Notes: generated by a model from the letters alone, not told the origin. Counted from the first letter of the stretch, positions 1 to 16,036 are shown. The stretch: DNA of 64,000 bases from Xylaria sp. FL1777 (GCA_022578965.1 MU400546.1:186001-250000); one strand, 5' to 3'. Numbers and translations are program-made.

Positions 1-590
1 CACACACACACACACACACATGTATATATATATATAGAGCTATATATATATACAATCAAATAAACACCTCACCCGAACGCCAGTTACTATCAGTAAAGCA
101 GTTGAAAATCTATTTGTAATAACTTACGTCTAACGCCTCCAAGTATCCAAGGAAGGAGGACGTATACAGACTTTAATAGACCAGGCCCGTGAATTCACTG
201 CGGCACTTAACCTAGAATGCCGAAGCCTTTCTATCATTTCGTTCTGTAGCTAGCTTTCTAGTTGAGTCTTGCAACAACAACACCTAACTCTATAAACATG
301 ATTTCGTCGAATCGGTCAGCAAGATGATCGACTATCTATAGTTATACACCAGCAGACTCGTAGTTTGCTTTTAAGCGTGCCATACTAAAGCCGAGCTCAA
401 ACCGCACAAATGTCTCGTTCTATGCTAGTAACAGCTTCCTCAGACCCATCAAATGACATTAGGTAGTTGTATACTACGTCTGAATATAGATCTTTTGATT
501 GCAATGTGCAACTCGTGATCTCCCAAGCTTTTTCTTAGAGCACGCACGGAGTGTGCGATGCCGTTACAAGGCAATAGTGGTAGACGGAGC
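1..590. repeat. Edge microsatellite and 3' spacer of PRP43
   Basis: The window opens with about ten CA dinucleotides (1-20) followed by TA-rich simple sequence to about 52. The remaining bases up to the PRP43 stop codon contain no open frame that I can support. They probably include the PRP43 3' UTR. Confidence 0.7.
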
Positions 591-3161
<2,571 letters not shown>

Positions 3162-4183
3162 GGTGAATGCTGCACAAGATGCTGCCGCAGTTACCACCTA
3201 ATTAATGACAGTGATGGGTTGCCGATTGCACTTCTCGAAGCGGGATCCTTGGGACTATGAAATGTAGCTAGAGGTTGAAAGAGAATACCTAGGTCCTGAG
3301 AGGAACGGGCCCTGGCGAGGGAAGAGGCGAACGAAGGAAAAAAAGTACTATCACCAGGCAGAAAAGAGAGCTTTAGGTAGGTAGCTGTGTTAGTAGGTAG
3401 GAGATAAATAATTGGTGGGTGGAATCGATTAACAGTAGGTAAGTCGCGACCATGGTCGGCGAAAATGCGCTGTTGATAGCGATAAGAAACCCCCATGATA
3501 AAGATCCCACCGCGCGCCGCCAAGCGTCTTTTCTCCGTGATTGGCTCCTCAATTTAATGTATACAGATACATACATGTGTATGTACATATAAGTTTGCTG
3601 TGGATACAACACTGCACGGGTATGTACTTAAGGTATACAAAGAACATCAACGATTGGATGTCTACCTAACGCAGTAGATACAAATCAAGTTGATTCTAGA
3701 TACTAGCATTGTCTTGAGCCTAGTATCCAGAGTGAATTTGGTGAATCACATCATGGCTTCGTTCATCTTGATAATGCCTCTATTATAAAGGTGTTGCTAC
3801 AAGCAAATCCATCGCCCTAACAACCGATACTAGGTATGGTCGTTATTGTTGTCACCCGCGACCTAATCAACTCCACAAAGATATTACCATGTGTTTGTTG
3901 TACACGAACCGTCCTGCGCCATCCCAAGCGTGCATGAAGATTCCCGTCCGGGTCCTGTCTTGCCAGTTTCCCAAATTAAGGCCTCTCGCGAATTCATAAC
4001 CTCTTGGACAGGCCTGCCTTCTTGAGTAAGTATTGTACATGGGTTTAGTTTACCACCATGTCAAACCTATCATTGGTAAAAACGATCCCATGACGCCAAA
4101 CGCCCAAACTTAAAATGCATCGTCATTTTCATCAGCCATTGTCTTCGTATACATACCCATAGGCCGCCGTATACGCCTTACGT
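3162..4183. other. Intergenic spacer between PRP43 start and JmjC gene 3' end
   Basis: About 1 kb lies between the PRP43 start codon and the stop of the next minus-strand gene. It must hold the PRP43 promoter and the demethylase 3' UTR. Short open frames here (for example 3191-3523) lack conserved motifs and I do not call them. Confidence 0.6.
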
Positions 4184-7100
4184 TTAAACATTATCCCCTG
4201 AAAAAAATTCACTGGCCTTCTGAGCATTCCGTATTATGCTTTCCACAAGCTCCATAGATCCATCTGAGACTTCTGGTAGGTCAGGTGTCCCGCTCGCTTG
4301 ATTCGGTGATACTAGGGGCTTCGTTGTAGGAAAGGGTATGGGTTGTTCCTCTGAAATGGTAATGGGAGAATGCCATCTTGCTGTGTCTGGTGGTGGTGAT
4401 TGACGCACTGCGACGGGCTGTGATAATTGTGCGGCGGCGGATCGGGGCTGCCGTACGGGGGACACCCGAAAGCAGGCAGACTGAACCTATTGCTGTTAGG
4501 CATTGCTGGTGGGAGGATCTGCCGGAAAGGTCGGCTTACAACATGATTAGGCTGGAATCCCGAGTCGGGAAGATGCTTTGAACTCCCGGGATGGCTGTGG
4601 ACGGGTGAGACTTGTGGGCTAAGCGTCATCAGCGCTGGACTTGGAGTTGAAGTTGTAGAAGCAGGTGGTGATGACTGCGTCATAGCTTGTTGGGCAGGTG
4701 CCTGCTGCATCTTTCGCAGGGCCTCCCACGGCCGTGGTGCAGGAATATGCGTCTTTCTTGGCACGGCTGGAGCAGCTTTGGCTGAAACGACAAGCGGTGA
4801 CGTGCCTTGTGCTGTCTTGGTTGCAACAGGGAACGATGGTGGAGGAATAGGGGTTGTTGACTTGGGTTGTACTACATGTCTCGCGGCAGACTGACTAGAG
4901 GAGGACGTTGATGATAACCCCGGTGGAATCATTAAATTTAGAGGAGCCGAGGAGACCGTAGGTAATGGTGGAATCATTGCTAGGGGCTGGTTTGTGCTGC
5001 CGGCGTCGGACGGATTCTCAACTTTCACGTTCCTATTCGATAGCATGGCTGCATAGGGCGCCCGAATAGCTGGGTGTGGAGCTGCCCCTGCGCTGAGGTT
5101 GCTGTCCCATTGATTGATCAAACCAGATGACCAATTAGATGGATTCTCCACTCTATACTGATCTGCTGAGGGCGACACCGACTGTGTTCCTGAGGGTAAT
5201 GCTGAAGGTATAGGTATACTATGAACTGTAACTGACTGTACAGTTGGTATATGGTGTACAACGGGAGATTGAGACTGCAACACAGCGTCACTCGAAGTGC
5301 TAGTCGGTAGCAGAGTGCCTGTGGCAGCCTTCTGAGGAGTCGATGAGAACCCAGAACTCGTCCCATTTAAGCCTAGTGATTGCCTTTGGATACTGTACAA
5401 TGCATCAGGCGTTCGCATTAGATGCGCGCGGAGACTTCCCTCGTACCCATTTGTGAATCCACCCCAGTGGGCATATGGAGTCCTATACTTGGTAGAGTCC
5501 CTAAAATATGTGATTAAAACATAAAGCTCTCGAAAGACAATAAACGAATAAACGAACCTATTATGATGCACTTGGAAGAAGGCATATTTCTGGATCAAGC
5601 TCGGCCGCGGCTCCTTAGAAGGAGTCGAGGAAATAACTGACTGCAAGTGTCCCGCTAATGCTTGGGCAGAGGCTGAAGACGACGGTCGGATAGCGGATGA
5701 TGTCATCGGTGTGTTGAGCGAAATATTTGATACTAGTGAACTTGATCTTGCCCTTGCTTGTGTTTGGAACAGCCGGCCATTCTGTGGGGATGGAGAAGGT
5801 CCTAGACCAGGCGGCTGTGTGAAACCATGGCTAAAAGGCGACTTAGTCATCGAGTCTCCCCGTGCATGTCCGTAAGATGAAGGCGGTGTCCCGAATCGCT
5901 GTCCAGAGCCGAAAGCGAGACGCCCACTGTGACTACTGACAGAAGATTTATTCCGCGTATGGCCAGTAGCATTCTGAGTGGTCGTTGGCCTTGAAAGAGA
6001 AGATCGTCTTGATACAAATTGTTGCTGTGCTGTGGCAGGAGAGGTAGAGGTAGCGGTAGCGTTAGCACTAGCTTGTGGAGCAGAAGCAGTCATTGGCTGT
6101 GATGCCGATAACTGTGACTGTTGTGTTATATCTGCAGACTGAGATGTGAAGTAAAGGGTAGGTTGCGGCGTAGCTTGCTGCAATGGCTGTGACTGCTGGC
6201 TAGACTTATTTAATTGGAAAGTAGAATAAGACTGAGGCTTTTGTGGTGCTCGCTGTTGTGAGGATGGCGTTGTCGGCTGGACTTGTGATGGCTGGCGCAA
6301 ACGCTGCGCCTGCTGCCCAGGCGGTACGTAAGACGAATGCTGGAACTTATAATATGGTGAAGGGGAAGATAATGAAGCCGATTGGGGAGGAGTAGCGTAA
6401 TTCGGTGGTTTAGTGATAGGCGGTGTGTGATGGACGAACGTGTTACCAATGGACAGCTTGGGCTCAAACTGCTGGGCAGTGTAAGGGGAAGGCTTCGGTA
6501 CGAACTGGTGCGCAGTAAACGGAGAACGGATGTAAGTTGGTGGCACAGGATCTCTGGGTTTGTATTGATATGGCTTTTCGGCCTTTGGCACCGGAGTAGG
6601 GTTATGAATGGAAAAGGTTGAACCATATGACTTCCGTGGCAGAGGGGGCGGGGGAGCCGGCCGGGGGATAGAGTCCAAGAAATTACTCTTGACATTATGT
6701 TTCCTTTTCCGGGGATCATCGGTATATTGTGGTCGGGCGTCGGTAGAATTCCTTCCTAGGTAGTACCAGATCTGGTTCTCCTTAGACAGATCAACTTTAG
6801 CTTGGACTTTGTTTGTTTCGAGATCGTGGTGGTTAAACTCCGCCCAGACAAAGCCGCCTTCGACGAATGGCTCTTCAGGGCGAGGAGGCTGCTCGATTCG
6901 CTTTCTAGTTGCATTGATGAGCTCCTTGGCCTTGCGCGACGTTGGCATCGGAATAGCATTTTGCGACGCATGTGGTAAATGCAAGTCGGCTGGATCTGGA
7001 AGAAGCAACCATTTCCATTCCACTTCCACTCGGTCCCTAGAGATTGTCAGTACTTGTCTACTACCAAGGCCAGTTCTATGTCCGTACCCGTTGGGGATGA

Positions 7101-9688
7101 TATCTAGGAGGAAGATCTGCTCGCTGTCTCGGTTTTCAACAACAATACCCGCAAATATATCCCCACGGTGGTATTGAAGTTGGCAGATGTCGCCTTTCTT
7201 GAGAGCAGAGGCAGCTCGGCGCGTCTTCTGGCAATCATCCAAGGCGTCTCCATCCAACTTCCGGTCACGTTTAGTCCTATGAAATCGGCAACTGAACTCG
7301 AACGCCTGCTCCTTGTATTCGGTGCCGTCCTCACCAAATATGGGCACTTCGGCTTCTTCGACAAAGACCCCGGCCGCCGCCGCACATGTTGCGTGGTAGG
7401 ATCTAGCGCACTTTTTATGGGAGCATTGAAAGCACGTTCCCCTCTTAGAACGACAGAACAGACATTTGAGGTCAAGCCGAGCTTTGCTAATGTTGGCTAC
7501 ATTTGCAACGACTTCTTTTCCATTCACTGTTTCGATCCAAGTCTCCGCACCATAAAGGGCACAGAGGCGATGAGCCTTACGGTCGTCGTCGGTTGGCAGT
7601 AACTCAATACTCGGGATATCATGTGGGCAAAGACAACACGGTGGCTCGATATGACTCTTGAGACGTAGTCGGATCTTCTTAGCCTTCTTCTCTCCTTTAT
7701 CAGCCACTGCCCGTTTGCGTTTACGTCCAGGCGGTTTGAATTTAATGGCATGAGTTGATCGAGGCGTGGGCATGCTGGTCTCAGGTTCGTCATCATCATC
7801 CTCCTCTTCCTCCTCTTCTTCGTCCTCCGTTTCTTCGTAATCTGTTTCTTCACCCCGTAGTCTTCGCTCAATTTCATACACGTCAACCCATACACTGTCT
7901 TGAGCTTGAGCACATTCGCACTTCTTAGCAATTTTCCCCATCGGCAGCCAGGAATCTAAGGCGAAGTTTACAGCTTCCGCGCAATTGTAACCAAGGTTGT
8001 ATCCGGAATGATAGCCGTAAGGATAAGTCACGACAAATTCCCCCGGATACGAAACACACTTGTTAACTTTGATGTTAAAGTACTGCTGAAGATGATTTGG
8101 TGAAATTAAGAAGGCCTTGTGGCGTAGGAACTGACTACAAGCTTTGGCATCCGTAGGCCAGATGCTTTTCATGGCAGCTTCGAATCGGCGGGCGTCGCCT
8201 TGGGAAATGCTATACCACTGTTTCGGTGCGCCAAAATGAAGGTAATTGATGCTGTAAAGATCCACATCCTCCAGATGCCATGCGAACGTAGCCTTCCACA
8301 TGCCGAGGTACAGATAGGCCGTGTTCACACCGGGAACCTTGGTACCAAGGACGTCGAGGAGGTTTGGAAGCTTATTGAGATTCCAGTCTTCGGTAGAATC
8401 ATCAAACAGAGTTCCAAGAACGTCAGCTCCATACAGAGGAGGCGCATATGTGAGAGTCTTCCAGTATATACGTTCAAGTTCCTCACATCTCTCGGGTGTG
8501 TAGTCAGAAATGTCCATTTGGTAGTCAAAGTCCTTAAAAGCCTCTTCATCAATCCTAGCAGAACCCTCGCGTCGAGCATACTTCCGTCGAGCAGAAGTGC
8601 TCTGCTCTTTGGGCTTGGCCTGTCTTGAGCCACCCATGCGGCCAACAGTTGGTGGGATCGGATCATCATCTTCAATGTCGTCACCTATATCTTGCTCGAC
8701 GGAATCGATAACGGCCTCGGCCAACCGGGGAGACACTGGCGTCATCGGACGGTCGTCTGGGTCTGCCACGCTACCCTTAGCCCCACCTCTCTTCGTTTTG
8801 CTCCTCGTAGAGCGTCCGCCTGTACTGAGAGCGGCGGCACTGCGCCTTCTTGAGATAGAAGACGTCGAGGAGGATATTCCTCTGGGCTTGGGAGGGGCTT
8901 GCGCGCGCCTTTCTCCTCGTCTAGCAGGGGGTTGATGTTCGCTCTGGTCACAGAGCTGTCGCCACTGGGGTAGATTGTAGGATCGCTGGTGGAGAATATT
9001 CACCTGTCGATAGGTGCCATTGGACCCCATGATCTCCTGCTTGATAGGTTCACGAACCCTGATCTGCTTCACCAAGTCTTGGAGCGCAGGAAGCTTGTCC
9101 TTCCACTCTTGCGGAGGTATTATCTTGACGATACCGGATTTCATTCCGTAGGAGTCGATCTTTTCCATCTGTTCATAGCCCAGGTCAGTAGCATGTACAT
9201 AGTATGGTCACGGGGGAAGAGGAAACCACGATGCGTTGGCGACGTACGAATTTCTTGAAGTTCTTGAACTGGGACATGCCGGGCTTAAACACTGGGACCG
9301 TGCCGGACCAATGGTCTGGCGTCACTTCGCCAATGTCTTCTTCATCTTGGGGGGGCTGCTGAGGGGTGGACTGGGCGTGGAGGAAGGGCATTTGGTCAGG
9401 GTCGAGGGTTGGATCCTCGACGTCGCTCAGTTCAGAGTCGTCGCTGCCATCGAGCTTCATGGCGTTGTTGCTGTCGGGCGGGGAATGCAGGCCGATGGGT
9501 TTCGGGGACTGGCGAGGCTCTGTATAGTCGGCGAGCGCATGTGCGGCTTTGGCACGAGGTTGGACGTCGTCATGAGGGCCGTCGTCGTGAGCCTGATGAG
9601 GTTGACTGTCGTGGAGCTCGGCTGTGGACTCGTTGATTGCCAGCCCAGGCGTAGACGCCGCGACCGGGCAAGTCGCTTCGACAGACAT
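4184..9688 (-). CDS. KDM4/JHDM3-type JmjN-JmjC-ePHD histone lysine demethylase
   Basis: Exons in transcript order are 9688-9248, 9168-5558, 5500-4540 and 4480-4184, giving 1769 residues. Proteins of this family remove methyl groups from histone H3 lysines (K9/K36 class) using Fe(II) and 2-oxoglutarate in the nucleus. JmjN is split by intron 1 (79 bp; FKKF joined to MEKIDSYGMKSG). The JmjC core shows HLEDVDLYSI with Fe ligands at about H445 and E447, and a distal His at about 534 in YGYHSGYN. That spacing is close to KDM4A. An acidic stretch is followed by an extended PHD with the Cys/His pattern starting PPCCLC. The C-terminal 800 residues are Ser/Pro/Gln-rich and probably disordered. The second intron (5501-5557) is 57 bp and stays open when unspliced. 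The third (4481-4539, 59 bp, GTAAGC donor, CTAAC branch, TTCAG acceptor) shifts frame and adds about 98 residues ending SGDNV. Related fungal proteins include Rph1/Gis1 and Aspergillus KdmA; I infer orthology only at the domain level. Confidence 0.9.
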
Positions 9689-12528
9689 GGTAGCGATTGA
9701 GAGGCTACATGCGACCAGCGAGGAAATTGGATTTCTTCATCGACGCAGGCAGCTGATCGCAGCGGGTCGGTCGAAGCCGCCTTTCGGTCGAGAACCTGGT
9801 ACGTCGATATCCGGGGGATGGATGTGAGGTCGGCAGCAGGGGCGACAGCAGCAGCAGTGGTGCAACGTTCGTCGGTGCGGTATGGTTAAGGGATGTGTGG
9901 TTGGTTGGTTAGTTGGTTGGCTGGCTGGCTGAGCTGACCCGGGCTGGGCTTGTTCTCTGGTTGGATTGAAGCAGTGCCAGGTCGAGGGATGAAGAGGTAA
10001 CAGTCAGGTAGCGTATGGTTTGGTAGGTAGGTAGGCAGGTCGATCGGTGGTTCAGGGGTGGACCGCGAGCTGCACTTTTGCCCACAAAGTTGCGTTGTGG
10101 TTGGTCGGTTCTGGGGTTGTGGTTAGTGGAGGTACATATTATCGACTGCCAGAAGAAGCCAACTGCTGCTGCTTGTGGCCGCAGCCAGTAGGTACTTCCG
10201 CAGTACACTATCATTGATGATCGGCGCTGAGATTAGTGGGGCATCTACAAGTCCTGCGGGGGCGCTGTTAGCGAGCCGCATTGTGTGGCTTACGCACCTT
10301 CGAGTGGTTCGATGCACGTTGAGATTTGCGTGTTGGTGGCCTGATGCTCAACCATCCCCTCATAAGACAGATAAGAAAACCCGTCCTCACCTGCCCCAGT
10401 ACCCTCTGTACTATCATTTCATTCTAGGAGAAAAAAAAAAAAGTATCTACGTTCGAAGAATACCGAGGTACACTTAGCATGGCTTATGGCAAGAGAACGC
10501 CCAACCCATAATGGTACCTACCTAGTCTGTGTAAGTTATACCTACGTACCTACTAACCTTCGTACTATGGAGAAATTCCATCCTGGTAACTTTGAATCAA
10601 ATTAAACGCTTCGATTACCATCTCTAAATTCTGAGTATACTGCGTAGAGCAAAAACAATATTATGCTTCCATCATAAATAATACTTTAGACCTGTTACAA
10701 ATGCATTCGCATTACATCATGACCATGATCATTATCATCACTATTACCCCTCCTGCTACCTAAAACAAACTACCTACCCAACTACAGCGGCTATTTAATA
10801 TCATGTGCATCATATTGCAGTGACTGGGAACGGCAGCCCATGCTTACTCAGCTGCTCATTCCACGTGGTTATCATTCTAAGTTCTTGACTGCTATAAAAT
10901 AGTTAATAGATACCTAGGTAACCTATCTTTTGAATATCGATATTTCTGCCATGGTAATCTGTACTTGGCACACTGGCCACGTCTGCTTTGTGTTCTACAT
11001 TTCACTAAGACCACAAGATATATCAGTTTAGACTTGTTGCACGGACTACCTACTCATACCACTCACTTACTTCATTATGCTAAGTTTTGAAGCTGTCTTC
11101 CGCCCGCTTCTTGATTTAATCTTCTTCGTCCCTTTCACTAGGTATTACGCATACGTCCCACACGATATTGTCCTAAATACACAGGCCGTACCGTGAAAAT
11201 GACGGTTCATACTATCTCGAATAAAGCAGGCTGAGTAGTCGGGATTTCGCTAGATAGATGTGCTCTAGTACGTAGGCTCGGAAACAATGGTAAGCTAATC
11301 TTTGACAATTAGGAAGATACCTAGGTAGGGATATCCACGCGCTCAGCTGCTCGCCTTATCTATCAGCCAATGTTAATGACAAATGTTTAACAGCCTAGGC
11401 TGTCACAAAATGCCGAGGACATCTCAAGTTAAAGGGCGAAGGCTCTTCCTTACCTTATGACGTAACATCGCAATCCGATAGCTCCAAAGGGAGGCTCCTC
11501 GACCAACTCTACTTCATAGCGTCGACCTGTCATAACAAGCCCAAGAGTAGCGCATGTATCAGCAGGAAATTTCAAAGGTACCCTTCAGGGCGTAGGCTTA
11601 CCTACATTACACATATTTTCTGTATGTATATAGTACGACTGGTAGTGTGAGTGTGAACCACTCCGACCATACATGAGCCGTTAGGATAAAAAGATTCCGC
11701 ACGCAGGCCAAACCCTCTTCATAAGAATGGCCAGAAGTAGGCGGGGTAGTCAACAATAACGCAGATAGAGACGTTCTATCAGAAGGAAGCTTAAATTATA
11801 AGTCGACAATAGCCGACATGACATTGTGCCGGGCTGAAGAAATTGGGACAAGAACGTTCAAAGGCAGTTTTTCTAGTGTTTTTTATTATTATTCAAACCT
11901 CAATTTCATGTCTCCTCGACACCTCGAGTTTAAACCTCGAAGCCGGAGGCTGGCGTCCATTCATCTATTTTCATCATGATGATCCACAAGGGATGACAAT
12001 GAAGAAAACGTGAGGCCCGGCAGCTAGTACTCATCCCCTCATCCGCAATATTTCGCAGGCTAGTCCAGCACGGCATCTAAACAACATGGTGTACAAGTTA
12101 AAGCGGTAAGCCGTGTATGACGGATATCATGACAGTAAAACCAGTACACCCAATTGACTCCTTTTCCTTCCCTCCCTACATCTTTAGACGCCCTGTCAAG
12201 TCTCCTTTCTAAATCTGGATACTGGATACCGCGCAGGATGATAGAATAGACACTAGGTAAGGTGAAAATAGACACTAGTGATTAATGTGTGGTGTGGCAC
12301 GGCCACACAAAGAATTGAATGGATAGCAAGACTGGCTTCGTCCCGTCGCGTGGCTGCAGAAGCTGATCCGCGGGGGGTGGAAGAGATGGCCTCACGGAAG
12401 GCAGGCCAGCAAGCTAGAAGGAAGCCAGCAATCAATCCGAATCCATGTGGCGTCCCGTCTTGGAGTACAGACATATCCATACCCAAGGTTTCAATAACCG
12501 AAAATGCATGACAGTAGTATGTAGCTCG

Positions 12529-12601
<73 letters not shown>

Positions 12602-13170
12602 GGGGGGGCGGGGGCGAGGGCNNNNNNNNNNTACTAAAAAATTTGGGGTCCCGGTTTTGTTTTAACACAAATCCAAACCCAAGTTTTTAATAACCGAAAA
12701 TGCATTTAATTTTTTTTTTTGTTGCCCCCCCCCCCCCCCCCCCCCCCCCTTTTTTTTTTGCAAGAAGTTCCCAACACCAGGCTGAAAAAATGACGCTAGG
12801 TAAAACAACAAAGGCAGGGCGCGTATGTACGATGAGGCCGGGACTCTATTCGTCAGGTCCGAAGGCCCTTAAGGTGGCGTATATGGCGAAATCGTCCAGT
12901 ACATACACATTAAAGAGTATATGACCAAGATTCCGTCGGCGCCAAAAAAAATAATAATAAATAAAATCAGAACATGGAGCATGTCTAAGCATGCAACAGA
13001 ATGGTATCTCTCTATGCGCAAAACAATGGCAGTGAAAATTTGCCAGCAGATAGTTAAAATGAATGGAAATGACGCTCAAGTCGTAATGGTCATTAATTTC
13101 GTACGGCTGTTGAATCATAATGTCATCGCTCGTCCCGTCCTTTCTAGAGCGCGTGTGATCAATATAATCT
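9689..13170. other. 3.5 kb gene-free spacer with assembly gap
   Basis: This spacer separates the demethylase start from the 3' end of the next minus-strand gene. I see no coding region with conserved motifs. It contains several TACCTAGGTA-like words (around 10911 and 11319) and the homopolymer/N block described separately. The bases just above 9688 should be the promoter and 5' UTR of the demethylase. Confidence 0.6.
12436..12759. repeat. Poly-G / N gap / poly-C block flanked by a degraded duplicate
   Basis: About 70 consecutive G occupy 12531-12600, then G-rich sequence, ten N (12622-12631), and later 25 C (12725-12749) and 10 T (12750-12759). The 95 bp at 12436-12530 align without gaps to 12632-12726 at a constant offset of 196. 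They are near-identical in the middle and degraded, with excess T and A, at both ends. I read this as one locus represented twice at a poorly resolved contig join, not as biological duplication. Confidence 0.85.
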
Positions 13171-14878
13171 TCACTTTCGCAGACCGACGCGGTCTGTCAG
13201 GTTGCGCCAGAAGCTCGGCCGTCGTCGCTCGGTCCCAGTAGGTGAATTCATCGTCATCTCTCGTACCATGGGACCGACGATGTCCTCGTCACCACGTTCA
13301 GGGAACTTGCCCTCGCCATCCATGACAGGCACCGTGGTAATGATAGTCTCGTCGAACTTTTCGCAGCCTGTTGCTTCGCCACTGGCCACAACGGCGTTTA
13401 CAGTTTCGTTATGGAGCTTGCGCCAGTATCGATCGATTTCTGCCCATTTCTCCTCCGTGTACCCATACGTCTTGGAAGTAAGACCATAATGCTCACCAGT
13501 CCTAACAAGATGTTTGGTATAGTTGACGCGTGCTGTTTCCCAGTCTGCTCGCAGCTCAAGAAGCGACGAGAGGGTCGGAACCGCGGGTTTATACGGAACG
13601 GGCAAGATAGTAAAGTTGGCGTGTCCAAGGCGATCAGACCAGGAATCCGGAGCCAGGTCAGAGAGTTCACCAGATGCCATCATCTGCCGGAAGGATGAGA
13701 TGGACGGTTTGGCGCTAAGAGGAGGAGACAGGATAAGTGGTGATGGTAGGTCCTCTTCATATGGAGACGCGATAGTCGGCGATTGCAGTGGTGATGGCTG
13801 GGAGTGAACGTGGTCGGCGAAGCTGCTAGTCATCATGGGAGGCAATAGCGGCGTCGTCGCCTGCGCACGCTCATGCTGAATTGTCGACAACACGTAATCA
13901 GCTTGCTCCACATCCAAAGGCCCGGGTAAAGTGATACTATCGTTACTCTCGAAGAAAGACAAAGCAGGTGTCGGTGGGAGCGGTGGTTCGTTGGAGCGGT
14001 CAGGGAGATATCGATTCGATCTCGACAAAGACGATGATCGACTGGAGGCAGCACGCGACGTGGAGCGACGCTCAGAGCCCATGTCCGAAACAGGTGAGCT
14101 CACGGCACTCAACTTCCTAGGCGATCTCCATCGTGCAAAAGGGAAACGCGAACCTATCCGATGTGAAAGACTCGTGAGCGGCGGTAGAGACCCGTTGCGC
14201 TGTTTTGTCCTCGATGAACGCTGTGAGGTAGGAGAGTCGCCATCGCTAAGACAACCGAAGTCGGACCCAGCTCCTCTGCCTCGTGCATAGAAGTTGGTCG
14301 TAGTCCGCATAATATCGGCGTCCCGGTGAATACACGAGGGCTCGTCACCTAGAAAAACAGGGTAATTAGAATATGAAAGGTAGCAAATATTTAGTGACAC
14401 GTTAAATACACTTACACAAGCAGTCATAGAGGTCGACCTGTTCCGACAAATCGTCATATGCGACATGGGCGTCTCTGACATAATGGTTAAAGCGATCATA
14501 CTCAAACGGCTCTTCTTCTTCGACATCGTCAAGAATACGTTTGCTCGGTGTTTGCAGAGCTTGGATGGGCGAGGAAGGCAGGTCCTCGCAGCTAGCGAGC
14601 AGAGCCAGATCAAACGAGGACATAGAACTCGAATAGCGTAGGTGCCCCCGAGCAGAGAAAGTTGGTGTTACTGGGGACGCCATGCCCGACGAGGTTGAAT
14701 CTGTCGCAACAAGTGAGTGTTGGTGGGTTTGTTGGTGTTGCAAGCTATGGTAATGATAGGGAAGATCGCCGCCGGTCGTTTCACAGGCTGTTATCACGGC
14801 AATGGCAGCTTCTTCTTCTTCTTTTCTCCTCCGTTCAACCAGTAATGGCAATCGAAGAGGACGTAGACCACGAGACAT
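13171..14878 (-). CDS. Ser/Pro-rich conserved fungal protein of unknown function
   Basis: Exons in transcript order are 14878-14416 and 14348-13171, giving 546 residues. I do not recognise a named domain. The N-terminus starts MSRGLRPLRLP and has a run of Glu residues. The centre is rich in Ser, Pro and Arg and looks disordered. The C-terminal third is more ordered, with Trp/Tyr-containing segments (WETARVNYTKHLVRTGEHYG, then KWAEIDRYWRKLH), and it ends FWRNLTDRVGLRK. From memory this layout resembles a family restricted to filamentous ascomycetes. The intron (14349-14415, 67 bp, GTAAGT donor) rejoins frame at DCLCDEPSC. I chose the ATG at 14878 because the frame above it has only GTG. No signal peptide or membrane segment is evident, so a cytosolic or nuclear role is likely. 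The function is unknown. Confidence 0.8.
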
Positions 14879-16036
14879 GCTGTCTGGGGTACGACGAAGC
14901 CTCAGGTCAGCGGTCACACCGCCGGCACACCACGGTACTGGGTGTTGAGTATCGGACGGCTAACAGACCAATCTGCGAGACGGCTGGTAGCAACGATATG
15001 CGATAATAATTCGCAGGCACTGTGGATGGCAGTACCTTTTTTATCTGACCAGGGGAGAGGACAATTCAACGGTTGTTGCTGATGTGTCTGGAATTTGTGA
15101 GTGGGTGGACGGCAAAGATCGCTGGTGTAAGTGCGCGCGTCCGTGTATGTTTTGGCGTTGCAGCGGTGGTGAGAGAGTAGCGAATGGCGGGGGGGTGTGC
15201 TGTATGCTGTATGAGCTATGCTTCTCCAAATACCCAACCTATAGGCAGGTATACGTCAATGGTGAGTGGAAAGCTTGCTGGTGCTGCGTCGTCTCCAATT
15301 CTCGTTTCTTCTTGCTCTTCCCGCGCTTTGACCCTTGAAGCTGGTCCGTCTCTTCTTCTTAGCTGCTCAACAACAGTCGAAACAAAACACGCTGAAGACG
15401 GGGCCAAGCTGGCGCTCGACGTAATATACTTGGTAGGGCAGAGAGGGTTGACGAGACAGATTGGGCGTATGCTGGCTCCCTCGCTGGTACTCCTAATAGA
15501 GCCAAGTGTTGAGGGTTTCCAAGCTTCGAGTGGCCTCGTGGCTTCGCACGTTCATACGTGTACCACTCGCCGTGCACACGACTGTACGTAGCGGCAGTCG
15601 TCCACGTGTACCCCGGTGGTGTGTGGTGTGTGGTGTGTGATGTGCGAGGTGTGAGTTGTGGTGTGAGGCGTGTGTACCGGTTAGCAGTATTCGTGGGGTA
15701 AGGAGTGGTTAGGCTCCTGTTGTGCTGCGCTGGTCCTCCAGAAGAAGAAAGAAAACGCCTCTTCTCCAATCAAATCCAGGATCCGTCCCAATTCCGATAC
15801 TGTTCCGGGGTCTTGTGCAGATGGCCCTGTGACACTCGGCCAAGCGAGTGTGGTAGCAGTGGTGGTGCAAAGCCTGTCTCCAAATTCGAGTCCTCGGTGG
15901 TAACCAAGGCACGACAGCTGCCAATGGGCGGGCGCGGGGTTGGACTTATGTATATATTCCCGTGAAGCTGAAGCTGAACAAGTTTCTCCCTCTGCTGTGG
16001 TAGCACGGGATATGGTACATGTATGTATGGATAGAT

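Noticed and set aside
3191..3523. 110-codon minus-strand frame upstream of PRP43
   Set aside because: No conserved features; it lies where the PRP43 promoter and leader should be.
7168..7602. Long plus-strand frames opposite the JmjC gene (also 6809-7177, 8200-8628, 8597-8935)
   Set aside because: They are antisense shadows of a conserved coding exon, with no motifs of their own.
12432..12690. Poly-Pro and poly-Gly open frames on the two strands
   Set aside because: They are translations of the G homopolymer and N gap, not genes.
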